Below, piece after piece: positions 25,801 to 38,901 of a stretch of DNA of 64,000 bases. The number at the start of each line of letters is the position of its first letter. Positions within the stretch are counted from its first letter, which is position 1. Source of the DNA: Casimicrobiaceae bacterium. GTDB lineage: Bacteria; Pseudomonadota; Gammaproteobacteria; Burkholderiales; Casimicrobiaceae. The DNA is taken from the NCBI GenBank assembly GCA_025056355.1, contig JANWWI010000003.1, forward strand, positions 87,457 to 151,456, given 5' to 3'. The notes below the pieces were generated by a model, which saw nothing but the letters and a program-made list of their open reading frames with translations, did no database searches and was not told the DNA's origin. Position numbers and translations under genes: made by a program.

Positions 25801-26737
25801 GCGCGCGCAGAACGTCCTGTGTTTCGCGGATTTCCCGCTCACCGGGCAAAAACACGAGCACATCGCCGGCACCTTCGAGCCAGAGCTCCTCGATCGCATC
25901 GGCAATGGCCTCTTCGAGCGGCTCTTCATCATCGGCCTGCTCTTCCAGCGCGACCGGGCGATAGCGAACCTCGATCGGAAAGCTTCGGCCGCTCACTTCG
26001 ACCAGGGGTGCCGGCGTGCCAGATGGGCCAGAAAAGTGCTCGGCGAAGCGTTGTGCGTCGATCGTCGCGGAGGTGATGATCACGCGCAGCTCGGGCCGAC
26101 GCGGCAACAGCTGTTTGAGGTAGCCGAGCAAAAAATCGATGTTGAGCGAGCGCTCGTGGGCCTCGTCGATGATGATCGTGTCGTAGGCATCAAGATCGCG
26201 ATCCCCCTGCGTCTCGGCAAGAAGGATGCCGTCGGTCATCAGCTTGATGAAGCCGCCCTCCCCGGTGCGGTCAGTAAAGCGCACCTTGAAACCCACCGAC
26301 ACGCCGAGCGGCTCGCCCAACTCCGCGGCGATTCGCTCAGCCACGCTGCGCGCGGCGATGCGGCGCGGCTGGGTGTGTCCGATCAGCCCGTGCCGGCCAC
26401 GGCCCGCGGCAAGTGCGATCTTGGGTAATTGCGTGGTTTTGCCCGAGCCCGTCTCCCCCGTGACCACAACCACGGGGTGGCGACGAATGAGCGAGGCGAT
26501 CTCATCGGCCCGTTCGCTCACGGGCAGCTCAGGGGCGTAGCTGATCGCCGGTGCGCGGGCCAGGCGCTCGGCGAATCGCGCCTCGGCACGGGCAAGCGCC
26601 GCTGCAAGCGCTTCGGCCCCCCCGCGCTCGCGCAGCCGAGCCCACTGCCGCCGCAGGCGAACGTAGTCGCGGCGCAGCAGTCGCGTGGGGTCGAGCACCG
26701 GCTCGCCACTGCGTGTGAGGGCCAAATCGGGCTTCAC
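22835..26737 (-). CDS. hrpA: ATP-dependent RNA helicase HrpA
   Basis: 1300 aa; VVVTGETGSGKTTQLPKIAL, DEAHERSLNIDFLLGYLK, SATIDAQRFAEHF, QRAGRCGRTGPG. Confidence 0.95.
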   Translation of the reverse strand: MKPDLALTRSGEPVLDPTRLLRRDYVRLRRQWARLRERGGAEALAAALARAEARFAERLARAPAISYAPELPVSERADEIASLIRRHPVVVVTGETGSGKTTQLPKIALAAGRGRHGLIGHTQPRRIAARSVAERIAAELGEPLGVSVGFKVRFTDRTGEGGFIKLMTDGILLAETQGDRDLDAYDTIIIDEAHERSLNIDFLLGYLKQLLPRRPELRVIITSATIDAQRFAEHFSGPSGTPAPLVEVSGRSFPIEVRYRPVALEEQADDEEPLEEAIADAIEELWLEGAGDVLVFLPGEREIRETQDVLRARLKPGTEILPLYARLSVAEQQRVFTPSNGRRVVLSTNVAETSLTVPGIRYVVDTGLVRLARYSVRNKVQQLGIEKISQASAKQRAGRCGRTGPGVAVRLYSEEDLAARSAFTPPEILRTSLAGVILRLAALGFGRVETFPFIEPPSPRAVADGITQLVELGAIDPRAGSVTLTELGRQLARIPVDPRIGRMLVEARKLGVLAEVLVIAAALSVPDPRERPFEAREAAERAHQAFADPRSDFLALLKIWRFFAELSEAEGSHRRQVAACRERFLSWLRLREWRDLHAQLKQTVEELGWPVAESIPPDPPYEAIHRALLPGLLSHVGVKSDQGDDYLGARGIRFWLHPASSVTKKNLRWVVAAELSETSRLYARTVARIEPEWLEQAAAHLVTRNYLEPRWDDASGQVIAQERVSLYGLTIVPRRRVHYGRIAPAEAHQILCAALAARAVTTRAPFAAANQRLIESIEALEARTRRCDLLVSEETLAALYAARLPGHVVTRAELERWCEDPQQDACLRFTREELLRRNTDEFSEALFPDTLRLGDFEVPVSYRFEPGHPLDGVTARVPLALLNAVEPRFTTWLVPGLVRERVAVRLKALPKAARARLQPQAETVTAFLELTAPHEQPLERALLVFLRDYAGLDLPDEVWARTPLPPHLELNVQVVGVQGEEIAMGRDLAALQRDFGEAARLAFQASSAASHQARIEQSGLTSWRIGTLPERITVDRPGGEIVAFPALVDEGETVAVRVFETATEAARAHREGVLRLLSIALKVPLRAFEKGPPGFAQAALALKPVVATEQLLADFQRALASRALLGDEEPPRSEAAFREQLARAKPRIGLVAEQLGRMLAAVAEANSELQAALTSAGQRERALVPTLLAWRARLLHPRFLSETPWPQLPHLPRYLRALKRRLTKFSESPEREARHGPVLAAYWQRWEAECARRGADAPPALLEFRWWLEELHVSLFAQELKTPFPVSVKRLEKFWNERLR

Positions 26738-26895
26738 CGGCGGCGCGGTAGCGTTTTGCTCGAGGCGAGCTTCAACACCGGGCGGATTCTACGGCCGATG
26801 CCCCGGCACCACGCCAGCTTGCCCGAAAGCGCGGGCTGCGTTTGCGCTCGGATCCAGGCCGCTTGGGGTGGCAAGCTCGAGGAGCGTACAATTTC

Positions 26896-27531
26896 ATGAG
26901 CAAAATCAATGGCCTGCCTCATGCCCTTGAAGGCGAAAGCGGGCGCAACTCAAGCGAGGATCGGCTGGCTACCGTCAAAGAACTCGACGCCTTTCTTGCC
27001 TCGGTCGAGCGGCGCGCATTCAAACATGCAGCCTACGCCGTCCGTGACGACGAGGCGGCGCTGGACATCGTTCAAGATGCGATGTTCCGGCTATGCGAGA
27101 GCTACAGCGACCGGCCGGCTGCCGAGTTGCCGCTCATTTTCACGCGCATCCTGCAAAACGCGATCCTCGACTGGTTCCGACGGCAGAAAACCAAGAATCA
27201 GCACCTGAGCAACTTCTCCGACCTGGCGGCAGAGGCCGAGGACGAGGATTTCGATCCGCTCGAAGTGCTCGAGGCCGAGGAAAGCGCCGAAAGCCGCGAT
27301 CAGCCGCTTGCGGCGCTCGAGCAGCAGGAGGTCATGGCCGCCATCGAAGAAGCGCTTGCCAAGCTGCCCCACCGTCAACGGCAAGCGTTTCTGCTTCGTT
27401 ACTGGGAAGACCTTGACACTGCCGAGACAGCCGCCATTATGGGTTGTTCGGAGGGAAGCGTGAAAACCCACTGCTCCCGTGCGGTGCAAGCCCTACAAGG
27501 CCTGCTCCGCCAGAAAGGGATTACGCTATGA
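26896..27531 (+). CDS. RNA polymerase sigma-70 family (ECF-type) factor
   Basis: Region 2 (DEAALDIVQDAMFRLCESY) and region 4 (LPHRQRQAFLLRYWEDLDTAETAAIMGCSEGSVKTHCSRAVQAL). Confidence 0.92.
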   Translation: MSKINGLPHALEGESGRNSSEDRLATVKELDAFLASVERRAFKHAAYAVRDDEAALDIVQDAMFRLCESYSDRPAAELPLIFTRILQNAILDWFRRQKTKNQHLSNFSDLAAEAEDEDFDPLEVLEAEESAESRDQPLAALEQQEVMAAIEEALAKLPHRQRQAFLLRYWEDLDTAETAAIMGCSEGSVKTHCSRAVQALQGLLRQKGITL

Positions 27532-27968
27532 GAACAAAACCTCGACTCGACGATCACGAGATTGACCGCTTTGCCGCTGCCCTGCGCAAGCGACTCGACG
27601 CTCGGCTCGAAGCGCTCGACGAAGTGGTTTGCGCGCGCCTCTCGGCGGCGCGACACCAGGCTCTCGCCCGCCTGTCCGCAGCCGCGGAACCCGCGCCCGC
27701 CCCTGCGGTGTTGGCCAACGGTCAGGGTAGTGCCACGATCGCGGGCGGGCCCCGAGGCGGGTTCGGATCGCGCCTGGCCGACTGGCGTTTCTGGGTGATT
27801 GGCGCGATCGTGAGCGCGCTTTTCGCGATGTACGGGGTGGAGCGCTGGCGTGAGCACGTGGCCCTGCAGCGCGCGCTCGATGTCGATGTGCGCATCCTCG
27901 GAGACGAGGTGCCGGTCGATGCCTTGCTCGATCGCGGCTTCGGCCACTTCGTTCAGGAAGGCGAATGA
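27528..27968 (+). CDS. DUF3619 family membrane protein
   Basis: ATGA overlap with sigma factor; single TM; DVRILGDEVPVDALLDRGFGHFV C-terminus. Confidence 0.75.
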   Translation: MRTKPRLDDHEIDRFAAALRKRLDARLEALDEVVCARLSAARHQALARLSAAAEPAPAPAVLANGQGSATIAGGPRGGFGSRLADWRFWVIGAIVSALFAMYGVERWREHVALQRALDVDVRILGDEVPVDALLDRGFGHFVQEGE

Positions 27969-28516
27969 GGGGCCGCTTCGCCAGCCAGGATCGGCTCCGG
28001 CGCCGCTCTTCGGCGCCACGCAAGGCACTGCTTGCTGCGCTTGCGATCCTTGCCCTCAACGGGGCGTACGCCCAACGCTGGAACGAGCTCTCGCCGGCAG
28101 AGCGTCAGGCGCTTGCGCCGCTTTCCACAGACTGGGAGCGTTTGAGCTCCTCGGACCGCCGGCACATGCGCGAGTTAGCCGAACGCTATGCGAAGCTGCC
28201 GCCCGATCAGCAGGCGCGTTTTCAGGAGCGCCTGGCGGAGTGGTCTCGACTCACCCCCGAACAACGCGCGAAAGTTCGCGAGCAGTACTTGGCGCTTCAA
28301 CAGCTACCGCCTGAAAAGCGCGCCAACGTTACGCAAAAGTGGGAGGCCTATCGCAACTTGCCCCCGGAAAAGCGCGCGGAAATCCAGCAACGCGCGCAGA
28401 GCGCCCCAACAACCCCGCAAGCCTCCCGCGGCGATAAGGGCGAAAAGCTTCCCCCGAGCGCTTCGGGCTCCTCGGGCACCGCTAACCCCGAGGCCAGGGG
28501 CGAGCCCAAGCGCTGA
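27965..28516 (+). CDS. DUF3106 domain exported protein
   Basis: WNELSPAERQALAPLSTDWERLSSSDRRHMRELAERYAKLPPDQQARFQERLAEWSRLTPEQRAKVREQY; ATGA overlap. Confidence 0.85.
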   Translation: MRGRFASQDRLRRRSSAPRKALLAALAILALNGAYAQRWNELSPAERQALAPLSTDWERLSSSDRRHMRELAERYAKLPPDQQARFQERLAEWSRLTPEQRAKVREQYLALQQLPPEKRANVTQKWEAYRNLPPEKRAEIQQRAQSAPTTPQASRGDKGEKLPPSASGSSGTANPEARGEPKR

Positions 28517-28530
28517 GGCCGGCTGCCTTT

Positions 28531-28836
28531 TCACGGCTTTGCGGCCGGCGACGGGGCGCGCGAATCGCGAAGCTGTAGCAACGTTTCGCTCTTTTTGACC
28601 ATCCCGAGTTCGGTGCGGGCGCGCTCCTCGACGGCTTCCCCCGCCTTTTCCAGATCCCGGACGTCGGCTTCGAGCTCACGGTTACGCCGGCGAGCTTCCT
28701 CGTTTTTCGCCTGGAGCACTTTGAGCTCGCGCTCGAGTTGTGCCGCACGCGGAACCGAGCCACGATCGAACCACAGCTTCCATTGCAGATAGCCAAAGGC
28801 CAGCACCAGCAAGATAAAGAGCAGACGACCGGCCAC
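28531..28836 (-). CDS. ftsB: Cell division protein FtsB
   Basis: 101 aa; N-terminal TM plus coiled coil, downstream of eno. Confidence 0.92.
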   Translation of the reverse strand: MAGRLLFILLVLAFGYLQWKLWFDRGSVPRAAQLERELKVLQAKNEEARRRNRELEADVRDLEKAGEAVEERARTELGMVKKSETLLQLRDSRAPSPAAKP

Positions 28837-28851
28837 GGACGCGTAGCGCTG

Positions 28852-30159
<1,308 letters not shown>

Positions 30160-30167
30160 TCAAAGCC

Positions 30168-30451
30168 TCACAGAGCGTCGACCACGACCATCGAAAACTC
30201 GGCCGCGCCGAGCCGCTTCTCGCGTGCCGCCTGATAGGCGGCGCTTGCGTAGAAGGCGCGCGCATGGGCGCGATCGGGAAACTCGATCACCACGATGCGA
30301 GGTCGGTCGAGCTGGCCTTCGAGCCACTCGGGATCGCCACCGCGCACGATGAAACGCCCACCAGCAGCGGCCACCGCCGCCGGCGTGAGCGCGGCATAGT
30401 GTTGATAGCGTTCGGGGTCGGTCACCCTAACCAAGGCGATGACATAGGCGG

Positions 30452-30455
<4 letters not shown>
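30168..30455 (-). CDS. DUF1330 family protein
   Basis: [47 protein letters not shown]...[28 protein letters not shown] start overlaps kdsA stop (GTGA). Confidence 0.9.
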
Positions 30456-33048
<2,593 letters not shown>

Positions 33049-34356
33049 CTATGCGCGCCGTGTCGTCAGGGCATATCGACGCACGGCATTTCGGATGGCG
33101 CGGGCCAGGCGCTCCTGGTGCGCCGGGTCGGTGAGCTTGCGCTCTTCCTCGGGGTTCGAAATGAAGGCAGTCTCGACCAAAATCGAGGGCACATCGGGCG
33201 CCCGCAGGACGGCGAAGCCGGCTTGCTCGACCTGCTTTTTGTGCAGTCGGTTGACGTTGGCAAGCTCGGCGAGCATGCCGCGGCCGAGCTTGAGCGATTC
33301 GTGAATCGTAAATCCCTGGCTAACCTCGAAGACAAGCCGCGACAGCTCGGCATCCCGACCGGCCAGTCTCACCCCGCCGATCAGATCGGAGCGATTCTCC
33401 CGCTCGGCCATCCACCGCGCCGCCGCTGAGGAGGCGCCACGTTCCGAAAGGGCATACACGGACGAGCCACGCGCTTCGGGACGAATAAACGCATCGGCGT
33501 GAATCGAGATCAGTAGATCAGCCTTGACCGAGCGTGCCTTGCGCACGCGTTCGGCGAGCGGCACGAAGACATCCTCATCGCGGGTCATGAACACCGCGAA
33601 ACGCGGATCTTGCTCGAGCAAGGCCCGTGTTTTGAGCGCGATCGCAAGCACCACATCCTTTTCATAGTGGCCGGCCGGCCCGATCGCGCCGGGGTCCTCG
33701 CCACCGTGCCCGGGATCGAGCACGACCACGATCGGCTTGTGTGCGCGCTCTGGCTCACGGCGCGACGCCCGGGCACTTGCTTCGGAGCCTGCCAAAGGCG
33801 TTGCCTCGGGGGAAGCCTCGCGCGCACGCGGTGCCGGGGCCGTCGTGGCAGCCGATGCACGTTCGAGCGCGGCCTCCCGCTCAGCCAGGCGGGCCAGAAA
33901 CGCGGCAATGGGGTCAGAGGCCGTCAACGGCGTCAAATCGATTACGAGCCGATGCTGAAACGGACCGACCGGAGGCAAGGCAAACGCCGCCGCCTCGACC
34001 GGCTCGCGCAGTTCGAGGACGAGCCGGGCCGTGTCGGGCCGGTACTGGCCGATGCGGGCTCTGGCCACCACACCGATGTCGGTGCGCAGATTTTCTAGCG
34101 CTCGCTGGAACGCCAAGTCGGCCATCACCTCCTCGAGATCGATGGCCAAGCGTTCCGGGTCGCGCAGCACGGTGACCCCAAAGCGCAGTGCCTCATCGGA
34201 TTCGATGGTCACGCGCGTCGAGCTGCGCCCGGGCCAGGCGCGCACCGCCAGCACCCGCGGTCGCGCAAGAAGGCGCTCGATGCGCCCCCCGAAGACAAGC
34301 GCCACGAGCGCCGCCAGAACGCGCCGCCGCGCGCGGTTGGGTTCAGCGACGTTCAT
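33049..34356 (-). CDS. amiC: N-acetylmuramoyl-L-alanine amidase (AmiB/C type)
   Basis: AMIN-like N-terminus and VVVLDPGHGGEDPGAIGPAGHYEKDVVLAIA amidase_3 motif. Start at 34356; ORF track start (34752) lies inside tsaE. Confidence 0.92.
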   Translation of the reverse strand: MNVAEPNRARRRVLAALVALVFGGRIERLLARPRVLAVRAWPGRSSTRVTIESDEALRFGVTVLRDPERLAIDLEEVMADLAFQRALENLRTDIGVVARARIGQYRPDTARLVLELREPVEAAAFALPPVGPFQHRLVIDLTPLTASDPIAAFLARLAEREAALERASAATTAPAPRAREASPEATPLAGSEASARASRREPERAHKPIVVVLDPGHGGEDPGAIGPAGHYEKDVVLAIALKTRALLEQDPRFAVFMTRDEDVFVPLAERVRKARSVKADLLISIHADAFIRPEARGSSVYALSERGASSAAARWMAERENRSDLIGGVRLAGRDAELSRLVFEVSQGFTIHESLKLGRGMLAELANVNRLHKKQVEQAGFAVLRAPDVPSILVETAFISNPEEERKLTDPAHQERLARAIRNAVRRYALTTRRA

Positions 34357-34819
34357 ACCCCGGCCAGCTCGAAACAAGACGCCCTTCACCGTCCCAGATG
34401 AGCTCGATGGTGCCATCAAAGCACACCGCGTGCGCGAGCCGCTCCGGCCACTCGACGAAGACGATCGCTTCCGCATTGAGGTAGTCAAACCCGCCTCGGG
34501 CCTCGAAATCCTCGAGGCTTTCAATCCGATAGCAGTCGAGATGATGCACGGGACCGAGCGGTGTAGCGTAAGTCTCCACGAGCGAGTAGGTCGGGCTCTT
34601 GATCGCCTCAGTGACGCCGAGGGCACGCAGAAAGCCGCGCACGAGGGTTGTCTTTCCGGCGCCGAGCTCACCGATGAGCGCGACACGACAGGGGGCAACG
34701 AGTGCTTGCGCGAGCTGCGCACCGAGCGCCCGCGTGGCCGCCTCATCGGCAAGCCAACGGCGACCGATCGCCGACCATGGGTCTCGACGCGCCGAAGCGC
34801 TTCCTACAATGCCCGTCAT
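34343..34819 (-). CDS. tsaE: tRNA t6A biosynthesis ATPase TsaE
   Basis: VALIGELGAGKTTLVRGFLRALGVTEAIKSPTYSLVETY, HLDCYRI. Confidence 0.95.
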   Translation of the reverse strand: MTGIVGSASARRDPWSAIGRRWLADEAATRALGAQLAQALVAPCRVALIGELGAGKTTLVRGFLRALGVTEAIKSPTYSLVETYATPLGPVHHLDCYRIESLEDFEARGGFDYLNAEAIVFVEWPERLAHAVCFDGTIELIWDGEGRLVSSWPGYERR

Positions 34820-35930
34820 GCAGACCGCGGCAACATCGGGCGAAAACGATCAAGCTCAAAGCGATCGCGATTGCGCCGCTCGGATTCGACAGTTAGGGCT
34901 TGCGTTGGGTTTTTCCGCCGTCGGCTTTGCTGACATCGATCTGGAGGGCGAGGCGGCGGGATACAACGCATGGCTTGAAGCGGGGCATCACGGCGACATG
35001 GAGTATATGGCCGCACACGGCAGCAAACGCTGGCGGCCCGCCGAACTCGTCCCCGGCACGCGCTCGGTCATTTGCGTGCTGCTCGACTACTGGCCGACCC
35101 AGGCCCGCGATGCACGCGAGGTACTCGAACAGCCCCAACGCGCCTATCTCTCGCGCTACGCGCTCGGCCGTGACTACCACAAGGTCCTGCGTCAGCGCCT
35201 TGAGCGCTTCGCGCGCGCCATCCACGAGACGATCGTTCCACATCGGTGGCGCGTCTTTACCGACAGCGCGCCGGTCATGGAGATTCCGCTGGCGCTCAAG
35301 GCAGGCCTAGGCTGGCGCGGCAAACACACGCTGCTGTTGAACCGCGATCGCGGTTCGCTCTTTTTCACGGGCGAGATCTACACCTCGCTTGAACTGCCGC
35401 CTGGCAAGCTGGCCTCGTCGCACTGCGGCACGTGCCGCGCCTGTCTCGAGCTCTGTCCGACGCAAGCGATCGTGGCGCCGTATCGGCTCGATGCCCGGCG
35501 CTGCGTGAGCTACTTGACCATCGAACACAAAGGGTCGATCCCGATCGAGCTGCGACCGCTCATCGGCAACCGGATTTACGGCTGCGACGATTGTCAGCTC
35601 GTCTGCCCCTGGAACAAATACGCACGACGCACGCCCCTGCCCGACTTCGAGCCGCGCCACGGACTCGACAATGCGCTGCTTGTTGAGCTGTTCCTATGGA
35701 ACGAAAAAGACTTTCTCGCGCGCACCGAGGGCAGCTCCATTCGCCGCATTGGCCACGAACGCTGGTTGCGCAACCTCGCCGTGGCGCTCGGCAATGCCCT
35801 GCGGTTGCTGCCTCAAGCGTGCGAACGCGAGCGCATCGTCAATGCCTTGTGCAAGCGCGCTGATGATCCATCGGCGCTGGTCCGCGAACACGTGGCCTGG
35901 GCGCTGGAACAGGCGCGCACCACGCAATAG
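34809..35930 (+). CDS. queG: Epoxyqueuosine reductase
   Basis: LGFSAVGFADIDL; YALGRDYHKVLR; GWRGKHTLLLNR; 4Fe-4S motifs CGTCRACLELCPTQAI and GCDDCQLVCPWN. Confidence 0.96.
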   Translation: MPVMQTAATSGENDQAQSDRDCAARIRQLGLALGFSAVGFADIDLEGEAAGYNAWLEAGHHGDMEYMAAHGSKRWRPAELVPGTRSVICVLLDYWPTQARDAREVLEQPQRAYLSRYALGRDYHKVLRQRLERFARAIHETIVPHRWRVFTDSAPVMEIPLALKAGLGWRGKHTLLLNRDRGSLFFTGEIYTSLELPPGKLASSHCGTCRACLELCPTQAIVAPYRLDARRCVSYLTIEHKGSIPIELRPLIGNRIYGCDDCQLVCPWNKYARRTPLPDFEPRHGLDNALLVELFLWNEKDFLARTEGSSIRRIGHERWLRNLAVALGNALRLLPQACERERIVNALCKRADDPSALVREHVAWALEQARTTQ

Positions 35931-36136
35931 CTCCGGCGCCACGTGCTTTTTCGCCGACCAGGCGGCCCGAGGTTCTACTCGGACGACGCCAAGCTCCCTG
36001 CCGCACCGCAAGCCTTGCCTCGCGGTGAGTTTTGCCTCGGGCGGCCCACCGGCTGTGCCTGACCCAAGCGACCGAGGCCGCGCGGCGGCAAGCAAGGCGT
36101 CGCTGCGATAATTAGCGGTTTAGACCAAGGATTCCT

Positions 36137-37315
36137 ATGGCCCGTGCACCTTTCCGCCGCAAAAGCGGCCCGCGTGAAACCTCGCAGCTCATTCGACTGG
36201 CCGAGGGACTTGCCGGCGCGAAGTCGCGCACTGAAGATGCTTTCTGGGAGCGCGAACTCGAACGCGCGATCCTCACGCTGCTCGAAAACGGAGACGATGA
36301 GGCAATCAATCGAGCGCTTGACCGCGCGCGTGAATTGCCGGGAGCCACCTACGACACGCTCGCCGACATGGTCGAGTCACTCGCCGAATCGATCCGCATC
36401 ACCACCGAGGCGGGCGCACAGCGGATCGCCCTATTTTGCGCCCCGCTGCTTGCTTGGGGTCGCACCAAGATCCCCGCTCGCGCGATGCCGGCCCAGGTCC
36501 TGCGAGATCTGAGCGTTCAGATCCGCGCACACGTTTTCGCCGACAAAGCGCGGATCGTGCTCTGCGACACGCTGTTCGCCCCCGATCAACTCCCCACGAG
36601 TTATTCGCAAACCCGCGAGCTGCTCCAGAGCCTGGCCGCTTGTCTCGAAACGGGTCAACCGCTTGCGATCGATCCGGCCGGCTTGCCCGAAGCACCTGAC
36701 GTGGTCTGCGACATGCGCATGATCGTTGGCGCCGTTCAGGTCGACGAAGGGGCGCCCCTCTACGTTTGGCAGGAGACCACAGCGCCCATCGAGGATGCCA
36801 TGCGGGCCTCGCTCGAAGCGTGGCGCACCCAGGGGGGGGCCGCGCTCAAGCCACTGCTGGTCGGTTTCCCGTTTCAAATGCTGTTGCCGCGGACGTTCTT
36901 TGGCGCGTGCCGCGAGGCCGATTTGGCCTCGCGCCCGTACTCGATCAGCGCCGGGGTCGCCTATCTCGAAGCGATGACCCAAGTCCGCCCCGACCAGATC
37001 ACGGCGATCGTCGGCGGCTGTTGGGGAGATGGTCTCGAGGAATACCGCATCGGCTTTTCGATCGGAGACTCGACTGAGGTCGCCCACGGCTGCGTCTGGC
37101 CACTCGTGGCGGGAGAAGACGACGACTCGCAGATAGAGGCCATCGATCAGGCGCTCAAATCGGCCCGAGTCGGCAACATCATCGTGTTATCCGACCGCCT
37201 GCCGCTCGAATTTTGTGACGACTGCGGCTCACCCTACTACCCGAACCGCGATGGGGAGCTTGTCCATGCGGCCTTGCCCGAGGCGGCCGACGGGGTATCG
37301 GTGCACCTGCACTGA
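36137..37315 (+). CDS. DUF2863 family protein
   Basis: 392 aa MARAPFRRKSGPRETSQLIRLAEGLAGAKSRTEDAFWERELE; family typical of betaproteobacteria. Confidence 0.8.
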   Translation: MARAPFRRKSGPRETSQLIRLAEGLAGAKSRTEDAFWERELERAILTLLENGDDEAINRALDRARELPGATYDTLADMVESLAESIRITTEAGAQRIALFCAPLLAWGRTKIPARAMPAQVLRDLSVQIRAHVFADKARIVLCDTLFAPDQLPTSYSQTRELLQSLAACLETGQPLAIDPAGLPEAPDVVCDMRMIVGAVQVDEGAPLYVWQETTAPIEDAMRASLEAWRTQGGAALKPLLVGFPFQMLLPRTFFGACREADLASRPYSISAGVAYLEAMTQVRPDQITAIVGGCWGDGLEEYRIGFSIGDSTEVAHGCVWPLVAGEDDDSQIEAIDQALKSARVGNIIVLSDRLPLEFCDDCGSPYYPNRDGELVHAALPEAADGVSVHLH

Positions 37316-37556
37316 GTGCTGCTGCGCAGATCGCCCGGCAATTGCACGAGCCGATGACACCCTGGCGCGATGATCGTTTCGCGCTGGAGGCGACCGCGAA
37401 CGGAATCTTCGTTCGCGCAAGCGCCCGGGAGGTCAAGCCCCGACCCGAAGCCTCCAAGGCAAACGGCCCGTCTCGCATTCGATGACGAACGCTTGGCTCA
37501 TCAGAGTTCCCACACGCTCGCGGTCTTAGCCTCAGTGAGGCTCTGGCAACGGCCCC

Positions 37557-38420
37557 ATGAATCTTTTCCTTCAGCGTTTGCTGCCCCGACGCATGCTCAC
37601 GGAGTTTGCCGGGCGTCTTGCCTCGGCGCGGGCGGGAGCGCTCACAACCTGGGCCATTCGGCGCTTTATCGCCCATTACGGCGTCAACATGCAAGAGGCG
37701 GCCGAACCGGACCCAGCAGCCTATGCAAGCTTCAACGACTTTTTCACGCGTGCCCTGAAACCCGAAGCGCGCCCGCTGTGCCCCGCGGTCGAGGCTCCGT
37801 GGCTTTGCCCCGTCGATGGAACGGTCAGCGCCCTCGGCTCACTGCTTGGCGAGCAAGGCGAGGCGCTCGTCCAAGCGAAGGGGCACACATACACGCTCGC
37901 GCAGTTGCTTGCTGGTGACGATTCGATGGTCGAATCGTTTCGAGGCGGACATTTTGTGACGCTGTATCTTTCGCCGCGTGACTATCACCGCGTGCACATG
38001 CCAATTGCAGGAACCCTGACCCGCATGGTGTACGTCCCGGGTGAACTCTACGCGGTCAAGCCTGCCACGGTGGCCGCGCGGCCGCGCCTGTTTGCACGAA
38101 ACGAGCGAATCGTCTGCGCGTTTGACACCCTCTACGGGCCGCTCGCGCTGATCCTCGTCGGCGCGATGATCGTCGGCAGCATGGCCACGGTCTGGCACGG
38201 TCTGATCAGCCCGCCGCACGCGCAAGCGCCACACGAATGGCGCTACCCACCCGGTCAAGTCGAACTGGCCCGCGGCGCCGAACTGGGGCGCTTCCTACTG
38301 GGCTCTACCGTCATCGTGCTCTGGCCGCGGTGCCTCGCCGAGCAACGCTTCCGGCTAAATCCCGCCTGGCAGCCCGGATCCCGGGTTCGCATGGGAGAGG
38401 CCATGGCACATCTCCACTGA
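37557..38420 (+). CDS. psd: Phosphatidylserine decarboxylase proenzyme
   Basis: ASFNDFFTRALKPEARP; DGTVSALG; LSPRDYHRVHMPIAGTL; LGSTVIVLW (LGST cleavage motif). Confidence 0.96.
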   Translation: MNLFLQRLLPRRMLTEFAGRLASARAGALTTWAIRRFIAHYGVNMQEAAEPDPAAYASFNDFFTRALKPEARPLCPAVEAPWLCPVDGTVSALGSLLGEQGEALVQAKGHTYTLAQLLAGDDSMVESFRGGHFVTLYLSPRDYHRVHMPIAGTLTRMVYVPGELYAVKPATVAARPRLFARNERIVCAFDTLYGPLALILVGAMIVGSMATVWHGLISPPHAQAPHEWRYPPGQVELARGAELGRFLLGSTVIVLWPRCLAEQRFRLNPAWQPGSRVRMGEAMAHLH

Positions 38421-38819
38421 GATTCAGGAAACAAGGCCGAACGAACGTCCGTGACCATATCCAGGAACCCCCATCGCAGTCTGGAACCTCGATTGCCCCG
38501 GAGTCCATGCAGAACGCCGGAGTCGAGGACACTCAGCTTTTTGACAGCGCACAGCGACCGCTTAGCGATCGCGCGTCCGCGAGAAGCCGAACCTGCGGCC
38601 AGCAGTGCTCGATACGGTCAGTAAAGGGCAAGTGGCAGCTCGTCCGAGTCGGCTTCTCGTGTACACCAGCAGGATTGGGGCCTCTGGCGCTGCTCGATAG
38701 TCCTATCTCGCGGAAAAACGGCTGCGCGGTTTTCTCGGTGTGCTCCCCGAACCAACCATTAACCCGGGTATTCCCCGAGCCAAGCGGCGTAGGGGCCTCT
38801 CGAAGAGCCCCGAAAAATA

Positions 38820-38894
38820 TGGTGCCGGTTGTCGGGATCGAACTGACGACCTACCGCTTACAAGGCGGTTGCTCTACCACTGAGCTAAACCGGC
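38820..38894 (-). tRNA. tRNA-Thr(UGU), CCA encoded
   Basis: GCCGGTTTAGCTCAGTGGTAGAGCAACCGCCTTGTAAGCGGTAGGTCGTCAGTTCGATCCCGACAACCGGCACCA; full cloverleaf with anticodon TGT. Confidence 0.97.
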
Positions 38895-38901
38895 ACGGTT
38901 C

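Noticed and set aside
38796-38819. Hairpin GGGGCTCT-TCG-AGAG-GCCCC downstream of tRNA-Thr as intrinsic terminator
   Set aside because: The T-tract precedes rather than follows the hairpin on the tRNA strand and no T-run follows on the other strand.
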